DNA of 20,950 nt, taken from the NCBI GenBank assembly GCA_039029195.1, contig JBCCGR010000066.1, positions 1 to 20,950 of the forward strand, written 5' to 3'. A model generated the notes under the pieces. The model did no database searches and was not told the DNA's origin. It saw only the letters and a program-made list of their open reading frames with translations. Source of the stretch: JBCCGR01 sp039029195 (GTDB lineage: Bacteria > Pseudomonadota > Alphaproteobacteria > Rhizobiales > Rhizobiaceae). A program made the translations under genes and the position numbers. Below, piece after piece: positions 14,265-20,950 of this stretch. Numbering within the stretch: the first letter of the stretch is position 1; every line of letters starts with the position of its first letter.

Positions 14265-15521
14265 CTAGTTGAACGTTCTGATTTTTGGTTTGCCCTGTGG
14301 TAGCAGCATCAAATTGCTCACCGCCCAGACCATGGCGTCGAGCCGGTCCGGCGAGTGTCCCGCAGACAGGCCATCAATCCCAAAGTTACACATTTCATCT
14401 TCCAGATTGGGGAAGCAACCAACATGTCTGACCCTTCCCTGTTCGTAGAGCGCTGCGACAGGTTCCGCGCGCAGCCATTTGCTGCGGCTTGCATGCATCT
14501 GGTGCACCGGCACATCAGGATCGACGGCCCGCAGGACTGCTTCAGCCATATCACCACCCTGATTGCTCTCGACAAGCAGGCAATCTGCCTGCCACCGGTG
14601 GAAAGCTTCACAGGCTGCCGAGGCCCAAGCAGTAGGTGAAACCGCTCGGAGGCTGCAATCATCCAAAACGTACGCGGCCCGAAATGAATCAAGCGTAGCA
14701 ACCACAATCCCGCATGCATCAGAACTGGTTGTTCCGGTCGTTGGCGGGTCGACCGCGACCACAGTGCGCATTCGCTTGTCGAGGTGCTGCACACGCAACC
14801 GTTCGATCAGATCCCGGTCCCACAAAGCGTCGGGGTTATCGTCAATCAGCTCGCCATCGAGCTCTTGTCGGCCTAGGCGTGTTCCTTTGTAGTGACCTAC
14901 AATGCGAGACAAAAATCCCTGCGCCAAATTTGAAGCATTGTCCGATGATCGCATGCGACTGACCACCGTGCGCTCATCTTCGATAAGCCTTTTCAAAAGT
15001 TTGACGGGTCGTGGAGTCGTTGTCACCACCTGACGCGGGAACTCTCCCAGACGAAGTCCAAACTGCAACATCTCCCAGGCATCTTCTCCCTGATGCCATT
15101 TGGCCAAGTCATCGCACCAGGCGGCCCCAAATTGCGGCCCCCTTAGCCCTTCCGGGTCTTCAGATGAATAGACACTGGCGATGGCTCCATTGCTCCATTC
15201 CAGCCTGCGTCGGCTGGGAATCCAGCTCGGTCGATCGCTCGCCTTGTGAATTGCCAGTATTCCGGATTCTCCTTCAACCATCACCTCGCGTGCTTCGCTG
15301 TAGGTTCGGCCAACAAGCGCAATGCGCCCACAAGGTTGATGGCAATAGTGGGGATCGCCCGTGGCAACTCCTTTTATCCACTCCGCACCGGTGCGTGTTT
15401 TGCCAGCGCCGCGCCCGCCCAGCACCAACCATGTCGTCCAGTCAGACAGAGGCGGACGTTGCTGAGCGCGTGCCCAAAGCGGAAAATAACTGGCGAGATC
15501 TTCCTTGAACTGTGTGCCCAC
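14265..15521 (-). CDS. GTA large terminase, ATPase-nuclease (g2)
   Basis: Packaging motor that drives DNA into the prohead and cuts it. From the GTG at 15521 (418 residues) it has Walker A GGRGAGKT with K41, a Walker B region GAAWCDDLAKW at about 132-142, coupling motif TTTPRPVKLLK, and an RNase H-like nuclease: VAVDPPTTG, LLVESNQGGDM and SPDRLDAMVWAVSNL. The Terminase_6-type ATPase and C-terminal nuclease appear intact. Walker B ends in Asp-Asp rather than the usual Asp-Glu. The start is uncertain: the frame is open to 15668 with TTG codons at 15572, 15569 and 15560. A good ATGATG with a ribosome site at the TerS stop is in another frame. Confidence 0.9.
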   Translation of the reverse strand: MGTQFKEDLASYFPLWARAQQRPPLSDWTTWLVLGGRGAGKTRTGAEWIKGVATGDPHYCHQPCGRIALVGRTYSEAREVMVEGESGILAIHKASDRPSWIPSRRRLEWSNGAIASVYSSEDPEGLRGPQFGAAWCDDLAKWHQGEDAWEMLQFGLRLGEFPRQVVTTTPRPVKLLKRLIEDERTVVSRMRSSDNASNLAQGFLSRIVGHYKGTRLGRQELDGELIDDNPDALWDRDLIERLRVQHLDKRMRTVVAVDPPTTGTTSSDACGIVVATLDSFRAAYVLDDCSLRAVSPTAWASAACEAFHRWQADCLLVESNQGGDMAEAVLRAVDPDVPVHQMHASRSKWLRAEPVAALYEQGRVRHVGCFPNLEDEMCNFGIDGLSAGHSPDRLDAMVWAVSNLMLLPQGKPKIRTFN

Positions 15522-15534
15522 CGTTTCGAGCGCA

Positions 15535-15972
15535 TCATTCAGCTTCCCTTTTGCCCTCAAGGTTACCAACAAGTCGCGTAATTTCTGCGTTGAGGTCCAC
15601 TGGGCTTTCTGAAGACAGATCATCTGACTGGCGTTCGTCAGCCCCGCCGCCACTGAGTTTTCCATCAAGCGTCAGTATGGTCTCCAAAGTCTTTGCCAGG
15701 ACTGAAAGGCTGCGCGCGTGTTTCTCATCAAATACCGTTTCATCGCCAGACTGCGTCAACGCCTGAATTTGCGAGCTGTACTGCGCGTGAAGCTGCCGAA
15801 GCGCGATGCGGGCTGCCGAATTCCCGTCAGGCTGCTTCCAGTATTCCCGCGCTGCCTTATTGTTGATTGTGGCCTCAGAACAATTCGAACAGATCGCGAT
15901 AAGTTTCGGGTCAGCGCCAAATAGCTCATAGAGCGCCTTGCGTGCTTGCCAGCGCTCTTCAGCCCGAACCAA
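15535..15972 (-). CDS. GTA small terminase (g1)
   Basis: A 145-residue protein predicted to be the DNA-recognition subunit of the packaging motor. Residues about 8-45 (RKALYELFGADPKLIAICSNCSEATINNKAAREYW) look like a helix-turn-helix of the kind that starts many small terminases. The middle and C-terminus are helical and then acidic/serine-rich (SGGGADERQSDDLSSESP), ending in a short helix that could contact TerL. In Rhodobacter GTA the g1 product is a small terminase with weak sequence-specificity. The start is TTG 15972 with GGAGG 6 nt upstream; an in-frame stop lies 18 nt further up, so no other start is possible. First gene of the operon. Confidence 0.82.
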   Translation of the reverse strand: MVRAEERWQARKALYELFGADPKLIAICSNCSEATINNKAAREYWKQPDGNSAARIALRQLHAQYSSQIQALTQSGDETVFDEKHARSLSVLAKTLETILTLDGKLSGGGADERQSDDLSSESPVDLNAEITRLVGNLEGKREAE

Positions 15973-16071
15973 ATCCGGCCTCCATATTCACATGTCTTCT
16001 GAAGTGTTCGCAGATGAGATAGACAGCCATCAATCCGGCGTCTTTTGACCCAACTCTGCGATGATGAACTT

Positions 16072-16100
16072 TGTATACCTCAACACCGTTGCGGTGTCAA
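16072..16100 (-). promoter_or_regulatory. Sigma70-type promoter of the GTA operon
   Basis: On the minus strand TTGACA (16100-16095) is followed by exactly 17 nt and then TATACA (16077-16072). This matches the -35 consensus at six of six bases and TATAAT at four of six with the key T-A and A present. Transcription would start near 16065, giving a leader of about 93 nt before the TerS TTG. It lies 28 nt beyond the stop of the UPF0260 gene and points into the cluster. No other promoter of this quality was seen in the cluster. Confidence 0.75.
16083..16097. promoter_or_regulatory. Operator-like inverted repeat inside the GTA promoter
   Basis: ACACCG-CAA-CGGTGT (minus strand) is a perfect 6-bp inverted repeat with a 3-nt centre. 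It covers the last bases of the -35 hexamer and most of the 17-nt spacer. A dimeric regulator bound here would block polymerase or, less likely, remodel the spacer. As RNA it would be upstream of the transcription start, so it is not an mRNA hairpin of this transcript. Confidence 0.6.
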
Positions 16101-16128
16101 GGACTAATTTCCTATTTATTGATTATTA

Positions 16129-16599
16129 TCACTCTTCGGGATTCTCGGCTGGCCAGTGAACGAGAAAATCTTCGTAGTCTTCGGGACCGAGCCCATCCTC
16201 CGGAACGGTTCGACCTCGCACACTCACACCTGCCTGAACGACACTTTCAGAAGACCCAGAAATCAGCGGATGCCACGGGTAAAGTGGCTTCCCTTCATGG
16301 ATCAGACGATAGGCGCATGTGGGTGGCAACCAACCGGTGGTTCGAACGCTTTCCGGTGTGAGCTTGATGCAGTCCGGAACAATGCTCTGGCGTTCCTCAT
16401 ATTTGCTGCAACGACAGGTTTGCTCATCAAGCAATGTGCAGGCGACGCTGGTCCAGTGAATTTCCCCAGTGTCCCAGTCTTCCAGCTTGTTCAAACAGCA
16501 GCGCCCACAACCGTCGCAGAGGGCTTCCCACTCGCTGTCAGACATTTCAGCAAGTGTTTTTGTTTGCCAGAATTGTGCGCCATTGGTGCGCTCTGCCAT
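16129..16599 (-). CDS. UPF0260 / YkgJ-family cysteine cluster protein
   Basis: A 156-residue soluble protein of the YcgN-type UPF0260 family. Cysteines are dense in CDGCGRCC at about residues 28-35, then SVACTLLDEQTCRC and a VPDCIKL motif, which together fit the zinc- or iron-chelating YkgJ domain. The conserved LPPTCAYRLIHEGKPLYPWHPL block is diagnostic. The molecular role of the family is not established. ATG 16599 has only a weak GGGATA upstream. It shares a 123-nt divergent spacer with the PBP gene. Its stop lies just upstream of the GTA promoter with no terminator between, so its transcript could run into the GTA operon. Confidence 0.92.
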   Translation of the reverse strand: MAERTNGAQFWQTKTLAEMSDSEWEALCDGCGRCCLNKLEDWDTGEIHWTSVACTLLDEQTCRCSKYEERQSIVPDCIKLTPESVRTTGWLPPTCAYRLIHEGKPLYPWHPLISGSSESVVQAGVSVRGRTVPEDGLGPEDYEDFLVHWPAENPEE

Positions 16600-16664
16600 T
16601 AATCAATATCCCGACATGTGACTTGTGTTACTTGCTCTTGAGGACGATTTATAGAACAACAAGA

Positions 16665-16684
16665 TTCAGTGTCACGACGCTGAA
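16665..16684. repeat. Imperfect inverted repeat in the divergent spacer
   Basis: TTCAGTGT and ACGCTGAA (7 of 8 bases complementary, 4-nt centre) lie between the divergent UPF0260 and PBP genes, 38 nt before the PBP ATG. It could be a regulator site shared by the two genes. No strong promoter hexamers were recognised in this 123-nt spacer. Confidence 0.3.
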
Positions 16685-16722
16685 CGCCCTATTGTTCCAA
16701 GACGACAGGAATTGCAAACGCA

Positions 16723-18939
16723 ATGCGTGATCCATTCGACCCGCAACGAAAATGGACCGGCTGGTCGCGCCGGTTGATGGAGTTTGACTCCTGGGTCGAT
16801 GCAAGCGTCTACAGCCTTACCCAATCCGGCGGTGGTGTTTGGGAGAACATCACAATCTTCTTTAGAAGATTCAGGGTCTACGGCTTCAAAAAGTTTCTGG
16901 TGGAGCTGAGTTGCGAGGGACTGACGCTTGGCTTGGCTGGCGCAATCCTGATGCTCACTCTGGCCCTTCCCGCATTCGAGGAAACAGAAAAGGACTGGCG
17001 GTCGCAGAGCGACTATTCCGTTATCTTCCTCGATCGCTTCGGAAATGAAATCGGTCGGCGAGGCATTCTCCACAATGATGCCGAACCCATCGATTCCTTG
17101 CCCGACCATGTCATCAAGGCCGTGCTTGCGACAGAAGATCGTCGTTTTTTTGAACACTATGGGATTGATTTCATTGGCCTTGTCCGCGCGATGGTCGAGA
17201 ATGCCCGTGCCCGCGCAGTTGTCCAGGGTGGCAGTACAATTACCCAGCAGTTGGCCAAGAACCTGTTTCTGACCAATGAGCGAACACTGCAGCGCAAGAT
17301 CAAAGAGGCCTATCTGTCTCTGTGGCTGGAATACAATCTGACCAAGAAGGAAATTCTGAAACTCTACCTTGATCGCGCCTACATGGGTGGCGGAACGTTT
17401 GGCATAGCCGCAGCCGCGGAGTTCTACTTCGGAAAGAACATCAAGAATGTGAATCTGGCCGAAGCTGCAATGCTTGCAGGTCTTTACAAAGCCCCAGCCA
17501 AATATGCGCCCCATATAAACCTTCCGGCTGCCCGCGCTCGCGCAAACGAGGTTCTGACCAATATGGTCCAGGCTGAGTTCATGACCGAGGGCCAAGTCAT
17601 CAGCGCACGCAGAAATCCGGCAACAGCACTGGACCGCGAAGGCAAGGAATCACCGGACTACTTCCTCGATTGGGCATTTGACGAAGTCAAAAAGCTCGCT
17701 GTCGACTTTCCTACACACACTATGGTTGCCCGCACGACAATCGACATGAGCCTTCAGCGGGCTGCCGAAGAAGCCGTTGTCTCTCATTTACGCCAGTATG
17801 GCGAGCCTTACGGCGTGGCTCAGGCGTCCATGGTGGTTATTGAAAATGGCGGTGCCGTGCGCGCTGTCGTTGGCGGACGCGACTATGGTGAGAGCCAATT
17901 CAATCGTGCAACTCAATCGAGCCGCCAGGCTGGCTCATCATTCAAACCGTTCGTGTACGCAGCAGCTGTTGGAAAGCTGGGGCTCAACGCAAAATCGCGA
18001 TTGGTTGACGGACCGGTTTCCTACAAAGGCTGGTCACCGCGCAACTACAGCGGCGGGTACAGGGGGCGGACCGACCTCACGACGGCACTGGTGAAGTCGA
18101 TCAATACAATTCCGGTGAAACTCGGCATCAAGATGGGCCGCAAACCTATCGCAGAAACCGCCAAGGCAATGGGTATCACATCTCCGCTGCAGATGAATGC
18201 TTCGATGCCACTTGGCACGAACGACGTGACTGCACTGGAGATGGCGTCGGGCTACGGCGTGTTCATGACAGGTGGGTATTCAACCAACACCCATGGTGTT
18301 GTGCAGATCACCGATGCCGCCGGAACTGAACTCTACAACGCCTTCAAAGACAGACCCCAGCCGAAGCGCATTTTGAGTGATAAGGTGGTGGAAACCCTCA
18401 ACATCGCCCTGTCTCAGGTGCCGGAATGGGGCACGGCACGCCGGGCCAAAATCCCTGGTGTGAAAACTGCGGGCAAAACGGGAACCACACAGTCTTATCG
18501 CGATGCCTGGTTTGTGGGCTATACGGGCAACTATGTCGGAGCGGTGTGGTTTGGAAATGACAACTACCAGCCCACGCGGCGTCTGACAGGCGGCCGGCTA
18601 CCGGCGATGACATGGAACAAGTTCATGACCTACGCCCATCAGGATATCGACATTCGGCCGATCCCGTTTATCGAACCCGAACAAAAGGTTGCTGAAAAGA
18701 AGAATGAACCTGTTGCAGCCGATCCGGGCAGCGCAGAAGCGCCAATTACGAAGGCAAAACAGCGTCCGCTCCCCAATGCAACCAACAAAGTGTTGAAATC
18801 GCTTGAACAGGTTTTGCGGTCTGCAAAACGCCTGCGTGCGCCAGTGGTTTCAGCAGATGCAAAAGACGATACAGATGTGAAAACGGCGAAAGCCCCTTCA
18901 TCGCAGCCACAGTCTGGCTCTAGTACTGTTTCCCAATAA
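16723..18939 (+). CDS. Class A penicillin-binding protein (PBP1A-type transglycosylase/transpeptidase)
   Basis: A 738-residue bifunctional peptidoglycan synthase anchored in the inner membrane. After a cytoplasmic N-terminus, residues about 65-84 (EGLTLGLAGAILMLTLALPAF) form the membrane anchor. The GT51 glycosyltransferase follows, with catalytic E138 in TEDRRFFEHYGID and QGGSTITQQLAKNLF at 168-183. The transpeptidase has S405 in SSFK, SIN at 459-461 and KTGT at 585-588, all intact. The last 90 residues are a low-complexity basic/acidic tail. ATG 16723 has AGGA about 12 nt upstream. It is on the opposite strand from the GTA operon and not obviously linked to it. A short ORF on the other strand is a shadow. 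Confidence 0.95.
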   Translation: MRDPFDPQRKWTGWSRRLMEFDSWVDASVYSLTQSGGGVWENITIFFRRFRVYGFKKFLVELSCEGLTLGLAGAILMLTLALPAFEETEKDWRSQSDYSVIFLDRFGNEIGRRGILHNDAEPIDSLPDHVIKAVLATEDRRFFEHYGIDFIGLVRAMVENARARAVVQGGSTITQQLAKNLFLTNERTLQRKIKEAYLSLWLEYNLTKKEILKLYLDRAYMGGGTFGIAAAAEFYFGKNIKNVNLAEAAMLAGLYKAPAKYAPHINLPAARARANEVLTNMVQAEFMTEGQVISARRNPATALDREGKESPDYFLDWAFDEVKKLAVDFPTHTMVARTTIDMSLQRAAEEAVVSHLRQYGEPYGVAQASMVVIENGGAVRAVVGGRDYGESQFNRATQSSRQAGSSFKPFVYAAAVGKLGLNAKSRLVDGPVSYKGWSPRNYSGGYRGRTDLTTALVKSINTIPVKLGIKMGRKPIAETAKAMGITSPLQMNASMPLGTNDVTALEMASGYGVFMTGGYSTNTHGVVQITDAAGTELYNAFKDRPQPKRILSDKVVETLNIALSQVPEWGTARRAKIPGVKTAGKTGTTQSYRDAWFVGYTGNYVGAVWFGNDNYQPTRRLTGGRLPAMTWNKFMTYAHQDIDIRPIPFIEPEQKVAEKKNEPVAADPGSAEAPITKAKQRPLPNATNKVLKSLEQVLRSAKRLRAPVVSADAKDDTDVKTAKAPSSQPQSGSSTVSQ

Positions 18940-18975
18940 TAATAGCATTCACCCAGCTCGTTTGCCTCGCTTCCA

Positions 18976-19557
18976 ATGCACCGCCTGATCAATATCGTCA
19001 TCATAGTCGGACTGGCGCTTGTCGGGGGTGGCTACTCCGCATGGTATGCGGTTCAGGATCATCACGGATTTGGTTCCATTCGAATTGGACTGTGGACGGC
19101 TTGGCCACTTGCGGGCAACGTGGATGCCGATCCCTACACCGAAGCGCATGTCGCTCGGGAAGGCACGGTACCTCTTGGTCAGGCGGAAGGCATTGCGTTC
19201 TTTGCCGGACAGGATGAGGCTGGCGATATTCTGCTTCGCCAGTGTAATTATCTGGTAAGTGGACGCACGCCGTCTTCAAGGCTTTGGACACTCGCTGCAA
19301 TTTCTCCATCGCAACTTCCCGTACCGGCAATAGAAGGAACACCTGACGGCGCTTTTTCAAGCACAGTTGTCAGAAACGCCGGAGGAGATTTTGAACTCGC
19401 TGTCGGTCCCCGTGCTGCGGCTGGAAACTGGATTTCCACCAGCGGATCGGGCCCGTTTTCACTTGTGATGCGCCTCTACGATACGCCGGTCACCTCAAGT
19501 TCAGGCCTGGTCGACCCAGTTATGCCGACCATCACAAAGACCGGGTGCCTTCAATGA
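18976..19557 (+). CDS. DUF1214 domain protein with N-terminal membrane anchor
   Basis: A 193-residue protein. Residues about 5-24 (INIVIIVGLALVGGGYSAWY) form one membrane segment; the rest is probably periplasmic. The DUF1214 region runs from about residue 95 to 175 with RLWTLAAISPSQLPVPAI, and ends in FSLVMRLYDTPV, where the family usually has LRLYxP. In Rhizobiales this type of gene is often followed directly by a DUF1254 gene, as here. It begins 36 nt after the PBP stop, so may share its transcript, though no clear ribosome site is visible. The biochemical function is unknown. Confidence 0.85.
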   Translation: MHRLINIVIIVGLALVGGGYSAWYAVQDHHGFGSIRIGLWTAWPLAGNVDADPYTEAHVAREGTVPLGQAEGIAFFAGQDEAGDILLRQCNYLVSGRTPSSRLWTLAAISPSQLPVPAIEGTPDGAFSSTVVRNAGGDFELAVGPRAAAGNWISTSGSGPFSLVMRLYDTPVTSSSGLVDPVMPTITKTGCLQ

Positions 19558-20102
19558 AGTCGACGGTCTACAGCATCTTTTTGGGCGTGATCCTGGCGGG
19601 CATCATTCACATCGTTGTCGTGTTGCTGGTGCCAAACTATGCGCCACGTGATGCTTGGAGCAAAATCAGCGCGGTTTCACCCGGATGGCAGTTGATCCGT
19701 CTCAATTCGATTGAGGGTAAAAGCGATCTGCTTCCACTTTTGGACCCGAAATTTCGGGTCGCTGCCTGCCGATTTTCACTGGATGACAGCGCCTTGCGCA
19801 TTCAAACAGCGGCCAAACTGCCATTCTGGTCGGTCGCCGTGTTCGACCGGTTCGGCAAGAATGTCTACAGTTTCAACGACAGAACCGCGGTTGAAAACCG
19901 GCTGGATCTGGTTGTTGTGAACCCGGTTCAGATGTCGCTTGTGCGCCAGGACCCCCCTGCCGTGCTCGACAAGGCGGTGTTGGTCGAAGCAGACATCGAC
20001 GAAGGATTTGTGGTCGTGCGAGCGCTTGCCGCCGATGACACCTGGTCGGGATTGGTGGAAACCTTCCTCACAGAGACCAAATGCGAGCGCTTTGAAATTT
20101 AG
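19554..20102 (+). CDS. DUF1254-type membrane-anchored protein
   Basis: A 182-residue protein with one N-terminal membrane segment (about residues 5-27, VYSIFLGVILAGIIHIVVVLLV) and a predicted periplasmic domain. DFRVAACRFSLDDSALRI and PFWSVAVFDRFGKNVYSFNDR match the short DUF1254-type proteins paired with DUF1214 genes in rhizobia. ATG 19554 overlaps the DUF1214 stop by 4 nt (ATGA); a GTG at 19545 would add only three residues. The pair is therefore coupled and may form one envelope complex, comparable to the fused DUF1254-DUF1214 proteins elsewhere. The stop overlaps the stop of the convergent ptrB gene by 4 nt. Confidence 0.8.
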   Translation: MKSTVYSIFLGVILAGIIHIVVVLLVPNYAPRDAWSKISAVSPGWQLIRLNSIEGKSDLLPLLDPKFRVAACRFSLDDSALRIQTAAKLPFWSVAVFDRFGKNVYSFNDRTAVENRLDLVVVNPVQMSLVRQDPPAVLDKAVLVEADIDEGFVVVRALAADDTWSGLVETFLTETKCERFEI

Positions 20103-20950
20103 GACGCACCTGCCGCAGCCATGGTGGCAAAGGCATAGACCAGTGCGACCTCTTCAAGCCGCGCAAAGCGGCCCGACTTGCCGCCATGCCCTGCTTCCAT
20201 ATTGGTTTTGAGCAGTATTGGCCTGTCACCCTTGGCTACAGCCCGCAGGCGCGCAATCCATTTCGCCGGCTCCCAATAGGTCACCCGGGGATCGGTCAGA
20301 CCGCCAACGGCCAGAATGGCAGGGTAATGCCGCTCCTTGAGCTGGTCGTAGGGCGAGTAACTGGAGATTGTCTTGTAGTCCTCGACACTTTCAATCGGGT
20401 TTCCCCATTCCGGCCATTCAGGTGGTGTCAGGGGCAATGTGTCGTCCAGCATGGTGTTGAGCACATCAACAAAGGGAACTTCCGCAATTATTCCGCCAAA
20501 CTTCTCCGGTGCCATGTTGTTGATGGCGCCCATGAGCATGCCACCCGCTGAGCCGCCCTGAGCGACAATCCCTGAGTGGTTTGTGAAACCCTCTTTTACG
20601 AGATAATCAGCCGCGGCAATGAAGTCCTTGAACGTGTTCGTTTTCTTTTCTCGTTTTCCGTCCTCGTACCACTTGAACCCCTTGTCCTTACCGCCCCGGA
20701 TGTGGGCAATGGCATAGACAAAGCCACGGTCAACCAGCGACAGGCAGTTTCCGGAAAATGAAGCCGGAATGCTCATCCCGTAGGAACCATATCCATAGAG
20801 AAGACAGGGTGCGGAACCATCAAGCACAGTGTCCTTCCGGTAGAGCAGCGAAACCGGAACCAGTGCGCCGTCGTGTGAACGTGCCTGGACGCGTCGCGTG
20901 ACATAGTCTTGAGGATCGTGACCGGACGGAATCTCCTGCTCTTTCATGAG
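20099..20950 (-). CDS. ptrB: Oligopeptidase B (S9 family serine peptidase), C-terminal part
   Basis: The C-terminal catalytic domain of a cytoplasmic or periplasmic oligopeptidase that cleaves short peptides after Lys/Arg. The visible 283 residues match E. coli PtrB closely: YGYGSYGMSIPASFS, LSLVDRGFVYAIAHIRGG, WYEDGKREKKTNTFKDF, EVPFVDVLNTMLDD, EWGNP and YWEPAKW. The triad is intact: serine in GGSAGGMLMG, aspartate in GLTDPRV and histidine in EAGHGGKSGRF. The frame continues past base 20950, so the beta-propeller N-terminus lies outside. It is convergent with the DUF1254 gene, sharing overlapping stop codons (TAG/TAA, 4 nt). Confidence 0.95.
   Translation of the reverse strand, partial: LMKEQEIPSGHDPQDYVTRRVQARSHDGALVPVSLLYRKDTVLDGSAPCLLYGYGSYGMSIPASFSGNCLSLVDRGFVYAIAHIRGGKDKGFKWYEDGKREKKTNTFKDFIAAADYLVKEGFTNHSGIVAQGGSAGGMLMGAINNMAPEKFGGIIAEVPFVDVLNTMLDDTLPLTPPEWPEWGNPIESVEDYKTISSYSPYDQLKERHYPAILAVGGLTDPRVTYWEPAKWIARLRAVAKGDRPILLKTNMEAGHGGKSGRFARLEEVALVYAFATMAAAGAS

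Noticed and set aside
16021..16080. CtrA-type TTAA-N7-TTAA site in the GTA leader
   Set aside because: No pair of TTAA half-sites with the required spacing is present in this leader.
971..16100. Ordinary inducible prophage
   Set aside because: No integrase, repressor, replication or obvious lysis cassette, no att-like flanking repeats seen, and gene content and sizes match GTAs. Genes outside the window could not be checked.
16672..17595. Long minus-strand open frame of 307 codons opposite the PBP gene
   Set aside because: It lies fully antisense to the well-conserved glycosyltransferase domain and its translation is Cys/Gly-rich with no recognisable domain. It is a codon-usage shadow.

Overview
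The window looks like chromosomal DNA of an alphaproteobacterium, most likely in the Rhizobiales/Hyphomicrobiales. Three things suggest this: a FeuP-type response regulator preceded by a FeuN-like exported peptide, a DUF1214/DUF1254 gene pair, and a full gene transfer agent (GTA) structural cluster with a DUF6107-type gene between portal and protease. The assignment is inferred from gene content, not from a search. I see no tRNA, rRNA, CRISPR array, insertion sequence, integrase or phage replication gene, and no gene-free stretch longer than 300 bases.

Layout. Positions 1-863 (minus strand) hold the 5' part of a feuP-like gene and a feuN-like gene. Positions about 971-16100 (minus strand) hold one long GTA head-tail operon read from right to left. 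Its order is TerS (g1), TerL (g2), portal (g3), a DUF6107-like membrane protein (g3.5 position), prohead protease (g4), major capsid (g5), connector (g6), head closure (g7), an unidentified 72-residue protein, tail terminator (g8), major tail tube (g9), two tail chaperones (g10, g10.1), tape measure (g11), distal tail (g12), hub (g13), NlpC/P60 peptidase (g14) and megatron (g15). A small holin-like membrane protein ends the run. To the right are a UPF0260/YkgJ protein (minus), a class A penicillin-binding protein (plus), a DUF1214-DUF1254 pair (plus) and the 3' part of an oligopeptidase B gene (minus).

How it works together. The cluster encodes a complete HK97-type capsid with a short siphovirus-like tail, plus envelope-penetrating enzymes (g14 peptidase, g15 glycosidase-like TIM barrel). 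No phage autonomy genes are present, which fits a domesticated GTA that packages host DNA. Most junctions overlap by 4 nt (ATGA, GTGA or TTGA), so translation is probably coupled, and many genes start at TTG or GTG. The operon appears to start from one strong sigma70-type promoter at 16072-16100 (TTGACA, 17 nt, TATACA). Its spacer and -35 carry a perfect inverted repeat, ACACCG-CAA-CGGTGT, that could be a repressor or activator site. A perfect 10-bp hairpin follows the capsid gene, and a weaker structured gap precedes the tail-tube gene. These are the two places where copy-number control would be most useful. Other GTA loci (head spikes, lysis genes, regulators) are not in this window.
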